A program made the position numbers and the translations under genes. Shown here one piece after another: positions 8,053 to 16,857 of a stretch of 64,000 nt of DNA (the first letter of the stretch is position 1; each line of letters begins with the position of its first letter). Origin of the DNA: Anaerolineae bacterium (GTDB lineage Bacteria > Chloroflexota > Anaerolineae > Aggregatilineales > Phototrophicaceae); contig JALHNB010000008.1 of the NCBI GenBank assembly GCA_022843745.1, positions 107,468 to 171,467 of the forward strand, read 5' to 3'. The notes beneath the pieces were generated by a model that saw nothing but the letters and a program-made list of their open reading frames with translations, was not told the origin of the DNA and searched no databases.

Positions 8053-8072
8053 CCATTCAAATCGAGATAAAA

Positions 8073-9116
8073 CTAGCGAGCTTGCAGATCAATGTTCAGC
8101 AGTGTTGCGATGTCACGGAGTGAGTTGTACAGAGCATCAATGCTCTCAACACCTGCTTCTTCGGTTGGATCGACATAATAGCGTTCCAGTTCGTTCACCA
8201 AATCCTGGTTATCGGCAATTGCCAACAGCGCATCCTTGACGGCAGTCTTGAATGACTCTGGCAGGCTTGCCTTAATCGCAAATGGTGTCTCAGGAATCAG
8301 AGGTGACTGGTGGAAGACAACCAGGCTGCCTTCGGGGCAGGCTTCATAAATCGCAGTGATTTCTTCCTGGGTCATCGCGTCCAGATAGGGGAATTCTTCG
8401 GCAGTCGCGGGGCCATCAATACCTTTATCCTCGAAACCGCACAGGGAAACCCCTGCTTCTTCGACCTGGACAGCCAGGTTGCCATCAAATGTTGCGGCGG
8501 CTTCAACGCTATCATTCCAAACCGATAGAACGGCGGTTGGGTGGTTGCCAGCGAACGAAACATTGGCAAATTCTTCAATCTGACCGGGATCCGTGAATTC
8601 CTGATTGAGCAGGATGTCCGTTGCCGGAACGAGATAACCACTGGTGGATGCCGGGTCGGTAAAGGCAAAGCTGCGGCCTGCGAGATCGGCAATGCTGGTA
8701 ATACCCGACCCCTTCTTGGTGAACATTAAGCTGTAGTAACCGGGTACTTCTGCCGGATTAACTTCAGTTGCATAGTTGGCGACAGCAATCGCTTCGGCAT
8801 CAGCAACATCAGCAGCCAGCACATAAGAGAATGGGCCAACTTCCATCGCGTCCGCGCGGTTGGCAGCCATCGCTTCGATGACCGCATTATAGCTTGTACC
8901 TGTGATGAGAACGGTGCGAACGCCCAGCGTTTCTTCCAGGTAGACACGCATCGGTTCGACGGCAGCCAGCGCCTCTTCAACATTATCGCCAGGATAAACG
9001 CCAATAATGAAGGTTTCCGGCCAGCCAGTGCGGTCAACTTCCTGTGCAGATACCAGCGTCAAACTCATCAAAGCAGCAGCAGTAATCAGAATAAGGACGA
9101 GAACGAGCTTTTTCAT
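8073..9116 (-). CDS. phnD: Phosphonate ABC transporter substrate-binding protein PhnD
   Basis: Periplasmic or extracytoplasmic phosphonate/phosphate/phosphite-binding protein. A signal peptide MKKLVLVLILITAAALMSLT ends near VSAQ; no lipobox Cys is seen. The mature part contains FIIGVYPGDNVEEALAAVEPMRVYLEETLG, AMAANRADAMEVGPFSY, SLMFTKKGSGITSIADLAGRSFAFTDPASTSGYLVP and VVFHQSPLIPETPFAIKASLPESFK, all typical of PhnD. 347 aa. An upstream ATG would add 25 residues ahead of the signal sequence; the internal ATG is preferred because GGAGAT sits just ahead of it and the signal peptide begins there. Confidence 0.94.
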   Translation of the reverse strand: MKKLVLVLILITAAALMSLTLVSAQEVDRTGWPETFIIGVYPGDNVEEALAAVEPMRVYLEETLGVRTVLITGTSYNAVIEAMAANRADAMEVGPFSYVLAADVADAEAIAVANYATEVNPAEVPGYYSLMFTKKGSGITSIADLAGRSFAFTDPASTSGYLVPATDILLNQEFTDPGQIEEFANVSFAGNHPTAVLSVWNDSVEAAATFDGNLAVQVEEAGVSLCGFEDKGIDGPATAEEFPYLDAMTQEEITAIYEACPEGSLVVFHQSPLIPETPFAIKASLPESFKTAVKDALLAIADNQDLVNELERYYVDPTEEAGVESIDALYNSLRDIATLLNIDLQAR

Positions 9117-9166
9117 GTGATCTCCATTTCTTAAATAGGCTTTGCTCATAAAAGGCGTTGATTGCG

Positions 9167-10129
9167 CTAGATGAAGCGCAAACGTACCCAATTACTGAAA
9201 CGATCAATGATCGTGACGGCAATTACCAGAATTAGCGCCGATCCCAGCACTTTGGCGTAATCACTTGTCCCGGTGTACTTAAACAGCAGAAAACCGACAC
9301 CGCCCGCACCGACATAACCGAGGATCGTGGCGTGACGCACGTTGCTTTCAAAGTAGATGATCGAGTACGAGATAAATAACGGGACAGCTTGTGGGATAAC
9401 GGCATAGACAAACGTTTGAAGACCACTCGCACCAGTCGCGCGCACCGCATTGACCTGTGCCGGGTCAATTTGTTCAATCGCTTCGGAAAAAACGCGCGCT
9501 AACGAACCGACAGATCCAAATGCCAGCGCCATCACGCCCGTAAATGGGCCTAAGCCAACAGCGGCGACAAAAAGGAGCGCGTAGACCAGTTCCGGGATCG
9601 AACGCATAAAATTCAGAAACAGGCGTACAACCTGGTAGATCACCGGGTGCGGTGACACATTACGAGCCGCGAGGAGCGACAGTGGCAGCGCCATAATGAC
9701 TGCCAACAGCGTACCGACAATTGCCATCTGGATCGTTTCAAAGATGGCAGTGATGATCGGCAGCCAACCAATTTCCCATTCATTACCGAAAATATTGATT
9801 GTCGAGCGCTCAATTGTGGTGTTGACGATGGGCTGACCGAACAGATTGATCGTTACTTGCTGCGTGCGGGCGACCTCAAATTCGGGCGGGAGCATTCGCA
9901 CGATCAGATTACCCATCGCGATAAAGGGATCAAAAATGGATGTCACGCGATTGGTCGCGCTCGGCCCCACCCCAGCCAGACTCCATGACAGAATGGCTAC
10001 TGCGATGAGGATGAATACCAAACTGCGAAAAGTCAGGTTGGGCAGTGGTCGCAGAAGCTGCGCTCTCAGAATTTCGGGCGATAGAGGCGGCTGTGAACTG
10101 CTATGCGTTGAAGCTGCTGTATCGGTCAC
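9167..10129 (-). CDS. phnE: Phosphonate ABC transporter permease PhnE
   Basis: Inner-membrane permease, 320 aa, GTG start. One N-terminal membrane segment (SLVFILIAVAILSWSLAG), a soluble loop of roughly 90 residues, then a BPD-transport domain with about five membrane segments. The coupling loop is RVFSEAIEQIDPAQVNAVRATGASGLQTFVYAVIPQAVP, a clear EAA motif; VGAGGVGFLLF and a basic C-terminus follow. It sits 14 bp after phnC and 50 bp before phnD. The long loop containing GQPIVNTTIERSTINIFG may pack against PhnD. Confidence 0.94.
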   Translation of the reverse strand: MTDTAASTHSSSQPPLSPEILRAQLLRPLPNLTFRSLVFILIAVAILSWSLAGVGPSATNRVTSIFDPFIAMGNLIVRMLPPEFEVARTQQVTINLFGQPIVNTTIERSTINIFGNEWEIGWLPIITAIFETIQMAIVGTLLAVIMALPLSLLAARNVSPHPVIYQVVRLFLNFMRSIPELVYALLFVAAVGLGPFTGVMALAFGSVGSLARVFSEAIEQIDPAQVNAVRATGASGLQTFVYAVIPQAVPLFISYSIIYFESNVRHATILGYVGAGGVGFLLFKYTGTSDYAKVLGSALILVIAVTIIDRFSNWVRLRFI

Positions 10130-10143
10130 GATAACCCTTTCAT

Positions 10144-10953
10144 TTATGCGACGACTGCCGGGCTACCGAGAAGTGCATTATTTTCAGGAGACATGGAACT
10201 GCCAGCGTTCTGATCTTTGTCAAAGCGATAAATGCGGTTCATGGTATGGCTGTCAAGCGTTTCCGGCTTGCCGTCGTAGACAATCACACCCTGAGCAATC
10301 CCTATAAGGCGATCTGCATATTTTTTCGCAAGTTCGACATCATGAATATTGATGAGTGTCAGCACCTCGACTTCACGCGCCACCCGCGCCAGATCGGCCA
10401 TCACCTGCACCGACAATTCAGGATCGAGGCTGGCAACAGGTTCATCCGCCAGGAGAATTTTGGGGTTCTGTGAAATAGCGCGAGCAATCGACACACGCTG
10501 TTTTTCGCCACCAGAGAGCCGATCCGCTCGGAAATTTGCACGGTGCAGCATGTGAACACGTTCCAAACTCTGGAGCGCAATTTCCCGATGACTGCGGTCA
10601 AAATACCCAAGTAAACTGCCGAAGCCTGGGTTGTAGCCCAACCGTCCTATCAGCACATTGGTCATGGCCGGCAGGCGCTCAATCAGGTTGTACTCCTGCC
10701 ATATAAACCCGATATGCCGACGAGTTAACCGAAGCTGCTGTTGGCTCATATGGGTGATGTTTTCGTTATCGAGAATGATTTCACCGCTGGTCGCAGTCTG
10801 TAAGCCGTTGATACAGCGCAGTAAAGTTGATTTCCCAGCACCAGAGCGGCCAATGACGGCGATAATTTCCCCGCGTTTGGCGCTTAGTGAAATAGATTTC
10901 AATGCTTCATTGCCATTTGAATAAACGACCTGCAAATTCTTGACTTCAAGCAT
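10144..10953 (-). CDS. phnC: Phosphonate ABC transporter ATP-binding protein PhnC
   Basis: Import ATPase. Walker A GRSGAGKSTLLRCINGL, Q-loop GFIWQEYNLIERLPAMTNVLIGRLG (typical PhnC), signature LSGGEKQRVSIARAI, Walker B ILLADEPVASLDP and NIHDVELAKKYADR are visible. The ATG giving MLEVKNLQVV is chosen because GGGAT lies upstream; an ATG seven codons earlier is an alternative. First gene of the minus-strand phn operon; its promoter must lie in the gap shared with the divergent secreted-protein gene. Confidence 0.95.
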   Translation of the reverse strand: MLEVKNLQVVYSNGNEALKSISLSAKRGEIIAVIGRSGAGKSTLLRCINGLQTATSGEIILDNENITHMSQQQLRLTRRHIGFIWQEYNLIERLPAMTNVLIGRLGYNPGFGSLLGYFDRSHREIALQSLERVHMLHRANFRADRLSGGEKQRVSIARAISQNPKILLADEPVASLDPELSVQVMADLARVAREVEVLTLINIHDVELAKKYADRLIGIAQGVIVYDGKPETLDSHTMNRIYRFDKDQNAGSSMSPENNALLGSPAVVA

Positions 10954-11177
10954 ATTTAGTTGATCCCAATTCATTCATCAATTGACGGGAATGCCATTCC
11001 GAATTGGAGCGACTGCGGAAATATAGCGAGGGTCTATCAAGTTGCAATGAAGTATTGATTAAGGGTGACGTGTATTTTGTGAAATACCATTTAAGCAGAT
11101 TACCCCTAATTTTTAATAATATTCCGGCACAATCGCATTTCCATGATTTTATAATTTTCGCCCGTGTTGGAGGACAA
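10954..11177. promoter_or_regulatory. Divergent control region between the phn operon and the secreted phosphatase-like genes
   Basis: About 220 bp without a gene, separating phnC (minus) from the choice-of-anchor I gene (plus). On the plus strand a TATAAT at 11150-11155 could be a -10 element, with a GGAGG ribosome site at 11169-11173, giving a very short leader. No convincing -35 box or PhoB-type direct repeat was found by eye. Confidence 0.35.
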
Positions 11178-12707
11178 ATGAAAAGGTTGATTCTGCTGCT
11201 GGTTTTACTATCACTTATTGCCGCACCGGTAGTCGCGCAAGATGGCTTGACGCTGACCGTCTTAGGGACATATACACATGGCAGTTTTGCGGAAGGTGCT
11301 TCTGAGATAGCTGCTTACGATCCAACCACCAAGACTGTATATGTGGTCAACGGTGACAGCGAAACCATTGATATGCTTGACATTACTGACCCCGCTACGC
11401 CTACGCTTAAGGGTCAGATTGACGTAACCGAAGTTGGTGCATCGCCCAACAGCGTCGCCGTTTTCAATGGCATTGTCGCGGTGGCGATTGAAGCTGACCC
11501 TGCACAATATGCAGGCATGGTGGGATTCTATAAAACGGATGGCACATTGATTGTGAGTGTGTCAGTTGGCGCACTACCGGACATGGTGACATTTACGCCC
11601 GATGGCACAAAAGTTTTGACCGCTGACGAAGGCGAACCGAGCAGTGATTATACTGTTGACCCGGTGGGCAGCATCAGTATCATCGACATCAGCGGCGGTG
11701 TAGAAGCCGCCACCGTCACGAGTGTGAATTTTGAAGGTGTCGAAATGGATGCAGCGGTGCGCATTTATGGCCCCAACGCGACCCCGGCACAGGACGTAGA
11801 ACCGGAGTATATCACTGTCTCGCCAGACAGCACCACTGCTTATGTCACGCTTCAGGAAGCGAATGCCTTGGGTGTGATTGATCTGACAGCGAGTACAGTG
11901 ACTGCCGTAATTCCCTTCGGCTTCAAAGATCACAGTTTACCGGGCAATGAACTGGACGCGGGCAAAGATGATGGCAAAATCAACATCGCCAACTGGCCGA
12001 TTTTTGGCATGTATCAGCCCGATACTATCGCAAGCTACAGCGTTGGCGATCAGCTTTACCTCGTCACCGCCAACGAGGGCGATACCCGCGATTATGATGG
12101 TTTCAGCGAAGAAGGTGAGCTGGGCGAGGCAGCCGTAGATGAGGCTTTTGCAGCTCTGGCAGACCTCTTGACCGAAGACGCTATTCTTGGCCTCGAAATC
12201 GTCACTTCAATTGGTGACACCGATGGCGATGGCGATTTGGATCAGCTCTATATCCCTGGCGCACGCTCATTCTCAATCTGGACACCAGACGGCACACAGG
12301 TCTATGACAGCGGTGCTGATATTGAGCGAATCACGGGTGAAACATACCCTGAAGATTTCAACAGTACCAACGACGAAAATGGCGACTTTGATGGCCGCAG
12401 CGACAACAAAGGCCCCGAACCGGAAGGTTTGACCCTGGGCGTGATCGGTGATCGCACCTATGCCTTCGTTGGCTTGGAACGTATCGGCGGCGTGATGGTT
12501 TATAATATTACCGATCCCATGGCTGTCAGCTTCGTGACTTATGCCAACAACCGTGACTTCAGTGGTGATGCCGAAGCAGGCACAGCGGGCGATCTCGGCC
12601 CAGAAGGTGTACTCTTCATCTCGGCTGAAAACAGCCCAACCAACGCGAACTTGCTGGTCGTCACCAATGAGATCAGCGGCACAACCACGATCTACGAAAT
12701 TCAGTAA
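11178..12707 (+). CDS. Secreted choice-of-anchor I domain protein
   Basis: Secreted beta-propeller-like protein, 509 aa. Signal peptide MKRLILLLVLLSLIAAPVVAQ. Family features: repeated blade strands such as LGVIDLTASTVTAVIPFGFKD; an acidic calcium-like loop GDTDGDGDLDQLYIPGARSFSIW; SDNKGPEPEGLTLGVIGDRTYAFVGLERIGGVMVYNITDP; and a terminal DLGPEGVLFISAENSPTNANLLVVTNEISGTTTIYEI. Such proteins are often annotated near alkaline phosphatases and phytases; enzymatic activity is unproven. The ATG with GGAGG upstream is chosen; an open frame begins earlier at 11004 but lacks a signal sequence. It is followed by a terminator and the phytase gene. Confidence 0.85.
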   Translation: MKRLILLLVLLSLIAAPVVAQDGLTLTVLGTYTHGSFAEGASEIAAYDPTTKTVYVVNGDSETIDMLDITDPATPTLKGQIDVTEVGASPNSVAVFNGIVAVAIEADPAQYAGMVGFYKTDGTLIVSVSVGALPDMVTFTPDGTKVLTADEGEPSSDYTVDPVGSISIIDISGGVEAATVTSVNFEGVEMDAAVRIYGPNATPAQDVEPEYITVSPDSTTAYVTLQEANALGVIDLTASTVTAVIPFGFKDHSLPGNELDAGKDDGKINIANWPIFGMYQPDTIASYSVGDQLYLVTANEGDTRDYDGFSEEGELGEAAVDEAFAALADLLTEDAILGLEIVTSIGDTDGDGDLDQLYIPGARSFSIWTPDGTQVYDSGADIERITGETYPEDFNSTNDENGDFDGRSDNKGPEPEGLTLGVIGDRTYAFVGLERIGGVMVYNITDPMAVSFVTYANNRDFSGDAEAGTAGDLGPEGVLFISAENSPTNANLLVVTNEISGTTTIYEIQ

Positions 12708-12721
12708 CACACCGCACACTT

Positions 12722-12755
12722 ACGAGGTGGCGTATTTGCCACCTCGTTTTATTTT
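12722..12755 (+). terminator. Rho-independent terminator / attenuator before the phytase gene
   Basis: Perfect 10-bp stem ACGAGGTGGC (12722-12731) with GCCACCTCGT (12738-12747), 6-base loop, then TTTATTTT. It ends only about 15 bp before the phytase ATG, so either the phytase uses read-through or a promoter overlaps the hairpin. Confidence 0.85.
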
Positions 12756-12769
12756 GGGAGAATCTCAAG

Positions 12770-14845
12770 ATGCACAAAAAACTGTGCTTACTGGTCATTA
12801 TCATGTTGCTGATTAGTTTCAGCGCCTCTGCGCAGGACACGGAGGTGGAAGCTTTTGAAGTGACTGCTGTTGGCGAAACCGCCCCCTCCCCAGGCGATGG
12901 TGTATCTTCACCTTTGATCTGGCTGCACCCGAATGAACTGGCTTCAAGCCTCATCATCGGTATGGATGACAACGAGGGGGTTGGACTGTATGACCTGGAT
13001 GGCAATCTGCTGGCCTTTGACGACACCTATGGTGCTTTAGGCGGTTCGGACCTGCGCTACGGTTTCGGCGGCAGCGATACCGCGTTGATTGCGGCAGCAT
13101 CCAAAGACGAAACACATATCTATTTTTTTACCATTGAACCGGATACACGTACTCTGGTCTACGTTGGTGTAGCTGAAACGGGCATTCGTCTCGAAGGTGT
13201 TTGCCTGTATCGCAGCCCCCTTACTCAGACATTTTATGCGATTGCCTTCACCGAATTTGGTCAGGTCGAGCAATATGTTGTGACTGAAGATGATGGCGAA
13301 ATCAGCATCAGCCTCGCACGTGCCATCGATGTGGGTGGCGAACTTGAAGGCTGCACCGTCGATGATGCGCTACGCCGCTTGTATTTCTCCGAAGGTGAAA
13401 ATCTGGTGTGGCGTTATGGCGCAGAGCCGGAAGACGGAACGCAGCGTCGGATCGTCGATTTTACGGGCGGTTATATTGATGGGGAAATTGAAGGGTTAAC
13501 GGTTTATACAACTGCGGGCAGCGATGGCTATTTGATTGTCAGTAATGAAAGTGCAGATTCACTCCTGCTCTACGAACGTACTGGCAATAATGCTCTTGTT
13601 GGCGAGTTCAAGATCGTCGCAGGTGAAACAATCGATTCTGTTAGTGAACCATCTGGATTGGCTATAAGCAATCTCCCACTGGATGATCGTTTCCCTGAAG
13701 GGTTATTTGTCACAACGGATGATGTCAACAGCAATCCTAATGCGGACAGCAACTGGAAGCTGGTATCGTGGGGTGATGTTGCAGCAGGGTTGGAACTTAC
13801 TATTGATACTGCTTACGATCCACGCACCGTCCAAACCACAATCGTTGCCGATGCCGCTTCCGTAACCGCGCAATTGGAAACCCTGCCCGTCCCCGCCGCT
13901 ACCGATGCTGCTGACGACCCTGCCATTTGGATTCACCCTGAGAATCGTGACCTGAGCCTCATTATCGGCACCGATAAGGTCAATGGACTAGTGACTTATA
14001 ACCTTGATGGCAGCGTTCAGCAAACAATCAATATTGGTCGCTTGAATAACGTCGATTTGCGCGATGGTTTTATACTGGATGGTCAGCCAACCAGCCTGGT
14101 CATTGCGACCAATCGGACTCTGGGTGGTATCGAGATTTACGCAGTAGATGTCGAGTCACGCATGTTAATAGATGTGGCTGCTGCCCCTGTCCTCTCGAAT
14201 GTCGAAGAGGTTTACGGGGTGTGCATGTACATTAGCCCTGTAAATAACAAATACCATGTTTTCGTCAACAGCGCCGATACGGGTGAGGTCGAGCAGCATG
14301 AACTCATTGAGCAAGACGGCAAAGTTGTCACCGAAGTCGTGCGCTCTTTCGTTGTTGGCAGCCAGACTGAAGGCTGTGTTGTGGATGATGAGAACAGCGT
14401 GGTCTATATCGGCGAGGAAGCGGTTGGCCTGTGGAAATTTAATGCCGAACCGGATGCTGGTAACGAACTCACGCAAGTCGATAACACCGGAGAAGGCGGA
14501 CATCTCACGGCTGATGTGGAAGGCGTGACTCTATACCCGACCAGCGATGGCGGCGGTTATTTGATCGTTTCCAGCCAGGGCAGCAGTACGTTCGTAATCT
14601 ACGAGCGCGGTGGCGATAATGCCTATACTGGCACTTTCCGTATCATCGAAACAGGGGATGTGGATGCCGTCAGCGGCACAGACGGCCTGGATGTTTCGCC
14701 TTTCGCGCTGGGTGATGCGTTTCCTGAAGGGGTTTTGGTCGTTCAGGATGATTTGAACATCAATCCTCAGTCTACCCAAAATTTTAAGTTGGTTTCGTGG
14801 CGAATTATCGCTGATGCACTGGATCTGGTCGTTGATGTTAGGTGA
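12770..14845 (+). CDS. Secreted tandem-domain beta-propeller phytase (3-phytase)
   Basis: Releases phosphate from inositol hexakisphosphate outside the membrane. Signal peptide about residues 1-21 (MHKKLCLLVIIMLLISFSAS). Two phytase propellers follow. The C-terminal one (about 355-690) carries the canonical calcium and active-site strings DAADDPAIWIHP (379-390), NNVDLRDGF, EGVCMY-like VYGVCMY and DVEGVTLYPT. The N-terminal one (about 30-345) is degenerate at the first motif (GDGVSSPLIWLHP) but keeps GSDLRYGF, LEGVCLY and EIEGLTVYTT. Double-domain phytases with an incomplete N-domain are known. 691 aa. GGGAG precedes the ATG. Confidence 0.9.
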   Translation: MHKKLCLLVIIMLLISFSASAQDTEVEAFEVTAVGETAPSPGDGVSSPLIWLHPNELASSLIIGMDDNEGVGLYDLDGNLLAFDDTYGALGGSDLRYGFGGSDTALIAAASKDETHIYFFTIEPDTRTLVYVGVAETGIRLEGVCLYRSPLTQTFYAIAFTEFGQVEQYVVTEDDGEISISLARAIDVGGELEGCTVDDALRRLYFSEGENLVWRYGAEPEDGTQRRIVDFTGGYIDGEIEGLTVYTTAGSDGYLIVSNESADSLLLYERTGNNALVGEFKIVAGETIDSVSEPSGLAISNLPLDDRFPEGLFVTTDDVNSNPNADSNWKLVSWGDVAAGLELTIDTAYDPRTVQTTIVADAASVTAQLETLPVPAATDAADDPAIWIHPENRDLSLIIGTDKVNGLVTYNLDGSVQQTINIGRLNNVDLRDGFILDGQPTSLVIATNRTLGGIEIYAVDVESRMLIDVAAAPVLSNVEEVYGVCMYISPVNNKYHVFVNSADTGEVEQHELIEQDGKVVTEVVRSFVVGSQTEGCVVDDENSVVYIGEEAVGLWKFNAEPDAGNELTQVDNTGEGGHLTADVEGVTLYPTSDGGGYLIVSSQGSSTFVIYERGGDNAYTGTFRIIETGDVDAVSGTDGLDVSPFALGDAFPEGVLVVQDDLNINPQSTQNFKLVSWRIIADALDLVVDVR

Positions 14846-14998
14846 GTTATCGGATGACAATCAGGTATAAATGTGCCTGATATCAATCAGAATGACCGAG
14901 CGTTATTTATATACGACGTAGTTCCGGACTCCCATTGTTTTGAGCCACATATTTATGTTCATATAGCGACTTCATATTTGCATAATATGTGGCAAAAA

Positions 14999-15080
14999 TG
15001 GGGAAGAAGGGACTCGAACCCTTACCTCGTGAGAGACATGATCCTAAGTCATGCGCGTCTGCCAATTCCGCCACTCCCCC
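14999..15080 (-). tRNA. tRNA-Leu (anticodon UAG)
   Basis: Class II tRNA, 82 nt. Acceptor stem GGGGGAG pairs with CTTCCCC (one G-U), discriminator A. D-arm GGCGGAATTGGCAGACGC, anticodon loop CTTAGGA with TAG, a long variable arm (TGTCTCTCACGAGG) and T-loop GGTTCGAGTCC are all present. CCA is not encoded. Confidence 0.97.
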
Positions 15081-15129
15081 ATAAGTCTGATTATAGTCAA
15101 GACAAAAACCTGCTTCAAGGGCGAATGGC

Positions 15130-15708
15130 TCAATCGACTCGAATCTCGATGCCGGAAATATCCTCAAAATCCATTTCATTAACCTGCGCCAGGATAGTCG
15201 TGATAATCAACTGCGCGAACTTAAAGAGCGCCTGCATCTGCACGATACGTTCCAGATACAACTGTGCCTGTTCACGATCTTCAGCATTCATGGTAGCGAT
15301 AGATGCAGACAGGCGTTCAGCGTTTTTGGTCATCACCATCAACGCGCGATCCACATCTCGCATTTCGCGTCCATTGAGAATATTGGAAATGATTTGCCAG
15401 AACGCCGTTTCAGCCTCATAAAACTTCCGGCGATCCCCGCGCCCGCGTACCCACACCTGTCGCACCATACCCATGTGTTCCAGTGTACGCATATTCATAC
15501 TGACGCTGGCTTTCGATATATCCAGTCGATCCATCAGATCGTCCAGGCACAATGGTTTGGGACTCATCAACAGCGCACCATAAAGCTGTCCCATCACCTT
15601 GCTAAAACCAAAGTATTCAGAAAGCTGCCCCAGGCCATCGACCATACTATCATGAACTATTGTTAGCGTTGGATCAATTGACTTTTCGCTGAACTTTTCG
15701 TTCGCCAT
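15130..15708 (-). CDS. GbsR/MarR-family transcriptional regulator
   Basis: Winged-helix regulator, 192 aa. GLGQLSEYFGFSKVMGQLYGALLMSPKPLCLDDLMDRLDISKASVSMNMRTLEHMGMVRQVW is the GbsR-type HTH with the recognition helix around SKASVSMNMRTLE; the wing is VRGRGDRRKFYEAE. The C-terminal half is helical and likely dimerises. It is divergent from rex across an intergenic gap of about 420 bp. GbsR relatives regulate glycine-betaine or cell-envelope genes; the target here is unknown. Confidence 0.87.
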   Translation of the reverse strand: MANEKFSEKSIDPTLTIVHDSMVDGLGQLSEYFGFSKVMGQLYGALLMSPKPLCLDDLMDRLDISKASVSMNMRTLEHMGMVRQVWVRGRGDRRKFYEAETAFWQIISNILNGREMRDVDRALMVMTKNAERLSASIATMNAEDREQAQLYLERIVQMQALFKFAQLIITTILAQVNEMDFEDISGIEIRVD

Positions 15709-16131
15709 CTGTGATTACCTCTTTGTTTCAATGATCCCTGACGCTGTTACAGAAAATTCTTAACAGTCCTTGAAAATTATTTTAAATCCTAACACCATTA
15801 CGGTTCGCTGGCAACGTCTATTCATAATGTGGCGCTAGCGTTTAACACGGAATGACTGGCAAAATAACATGCGATAGATGTGTTGCATCGTGCAAAATTG
15901 TCTGACCTGCTGGTGGGTAGATGCGTTTACGCCAAAATCATCTTGTACAATTTGACCCAATACTGCGCTATTTATCGTAACCAATACTCACAATAACTTG
16001 TGAAATCTCCAGCAGTATAGTCATATAAAAAGCCCGTCTAGCACGAAAAAGCAAAAAGATGGTAATATTAAATTGCATTAACTTTCACAAATAACAGGTT
16101 AACGGCCTTTTGAAGGAGTTTTTACGTTACT
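15709..16131. promoter_or_regulatory. Divergent intergenic region upstream of rex
   Basis: 422 bp without a credible gene. It holds two separated half-sites resembling the Rex operator (TTGTGAAAT near 15987 and its complement TTTCACAAA near 16083), which could allow autoregulation, but no full palindrome. GAAGGAG about 13 bases before the rex ATG is the ribosome site. AT-rich towards rex. Confidence 0.4.
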
Positions 16132-16761
16132 ATGCCTTCACATATTCTATCGTCAAACATCCCAGACATTGTTATTGGCCGTCTGCCGGTCTACTTACGC
16201 GCCCTCACCCGGCTAGCGCAAGAAGGTCGTGAAGTTACCTCATCACATGAACTCGGCCAACGCCTGGGGATCAGCTCGGCACAGATTCGCAAAGACCTAT
16301 CGCACTTTGGCGGCTTTGGCAAGCAGGGAACTGGCTATCAGATAGCTTATCTGGTCGAACAGCTTAAGCAAGTTCTGAAAGTTGATCAGGAATGGGATGT
16401 CGCGCTGGTTGGCGCGGGTGATCTGGGTCGCGCACTGGCGCATTACAGGGGATTTGGTGACAGAGGGTTTCGGATTGTCTCTATGTTTGATAATTCACCA
16501 GATAAAATCGGGACTGAACTCGAAAACTTCGTTATTCAACCCCTTGATGATCTGGCAAAAGTTATCCGCGAACGCAATATTAAAATCGCAATGATTGCTG
16601 TTCCGGCTGAATCAGCACAAGAAGTCGCAGATCGGCTGATTGAAGTTGGTGTGAAAGCCATCCTCAACTATGCTCCGATCAATCTGAATGTTCCCGCTGA
16701 TGTCCATGTTCAATACATAGACCCAGTTGTCCACTTGCAGCGCATGACCTATTACCTCTAA
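16132..16761 (+). CDS. rex: Redox-sensing transcriptional repressor Rex
   Basis: NADH/NAD+ ratio sensor that represses fermentation and respiration genes. N-terminal winged helix ([35 protein letters not shown], with the diagnostic RKDLSxFG) and Rossmann domain [19 protein letters not shown], then [13 protein letters not shown] and [37 protein letters not shown]. 209 aa, full length. It stands alone; no target operon is contiguous on the plus strand. Confidence 0.97.
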   Translation: MPSHILSSNIPDIVIGRLPVYLRALTRLAQEGREVTSSHELGQRLGISSAQIRKDLSHFGGFGKQGTGYQIAYLVEQLKQVLKVDQEWDVALVGAGDLGRALAHYRGFGDRGFRIVSMFDNSPDKIGTELENFVIQPLDDLAKVIRERNIKIAMIAVPAESAQEVADRLIEVGVKAILNYAPINLNVPADVHVQYIDPVVHLQRMTYYL

Positions 16762-16782
16762 GTGAAGTGAAAAGCCCTGAGT

Positions 16783-16830
16783 AAAAGTTGAAGTAAATCC
16801 TGTTGATAATTGCTTGGCGCTTCAACTTTT
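16783..16830. terminator. Possible bidirectional terminator between rex and mreB
   Basis: Inverted repeat AAAAGTTGAAG (16783-16793) with CTTCAACTTTT (16820-16830), 26-base loop. A-rich on one side and T-rich on the other, so it could serve the convergent rex and mreB transcripts. The long loop lowers confidence. Confidence 0.5.
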
Positions 16831-16857
16831 AATGATGGCTAGACTTTTAATGACGGA

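Noticed and set aside
14860..14881. Terminator after the phytase gene (ATCAGG/CCTGAT)
   Set aside because: Stem of only 6 bp and no U tract; too weak to call.
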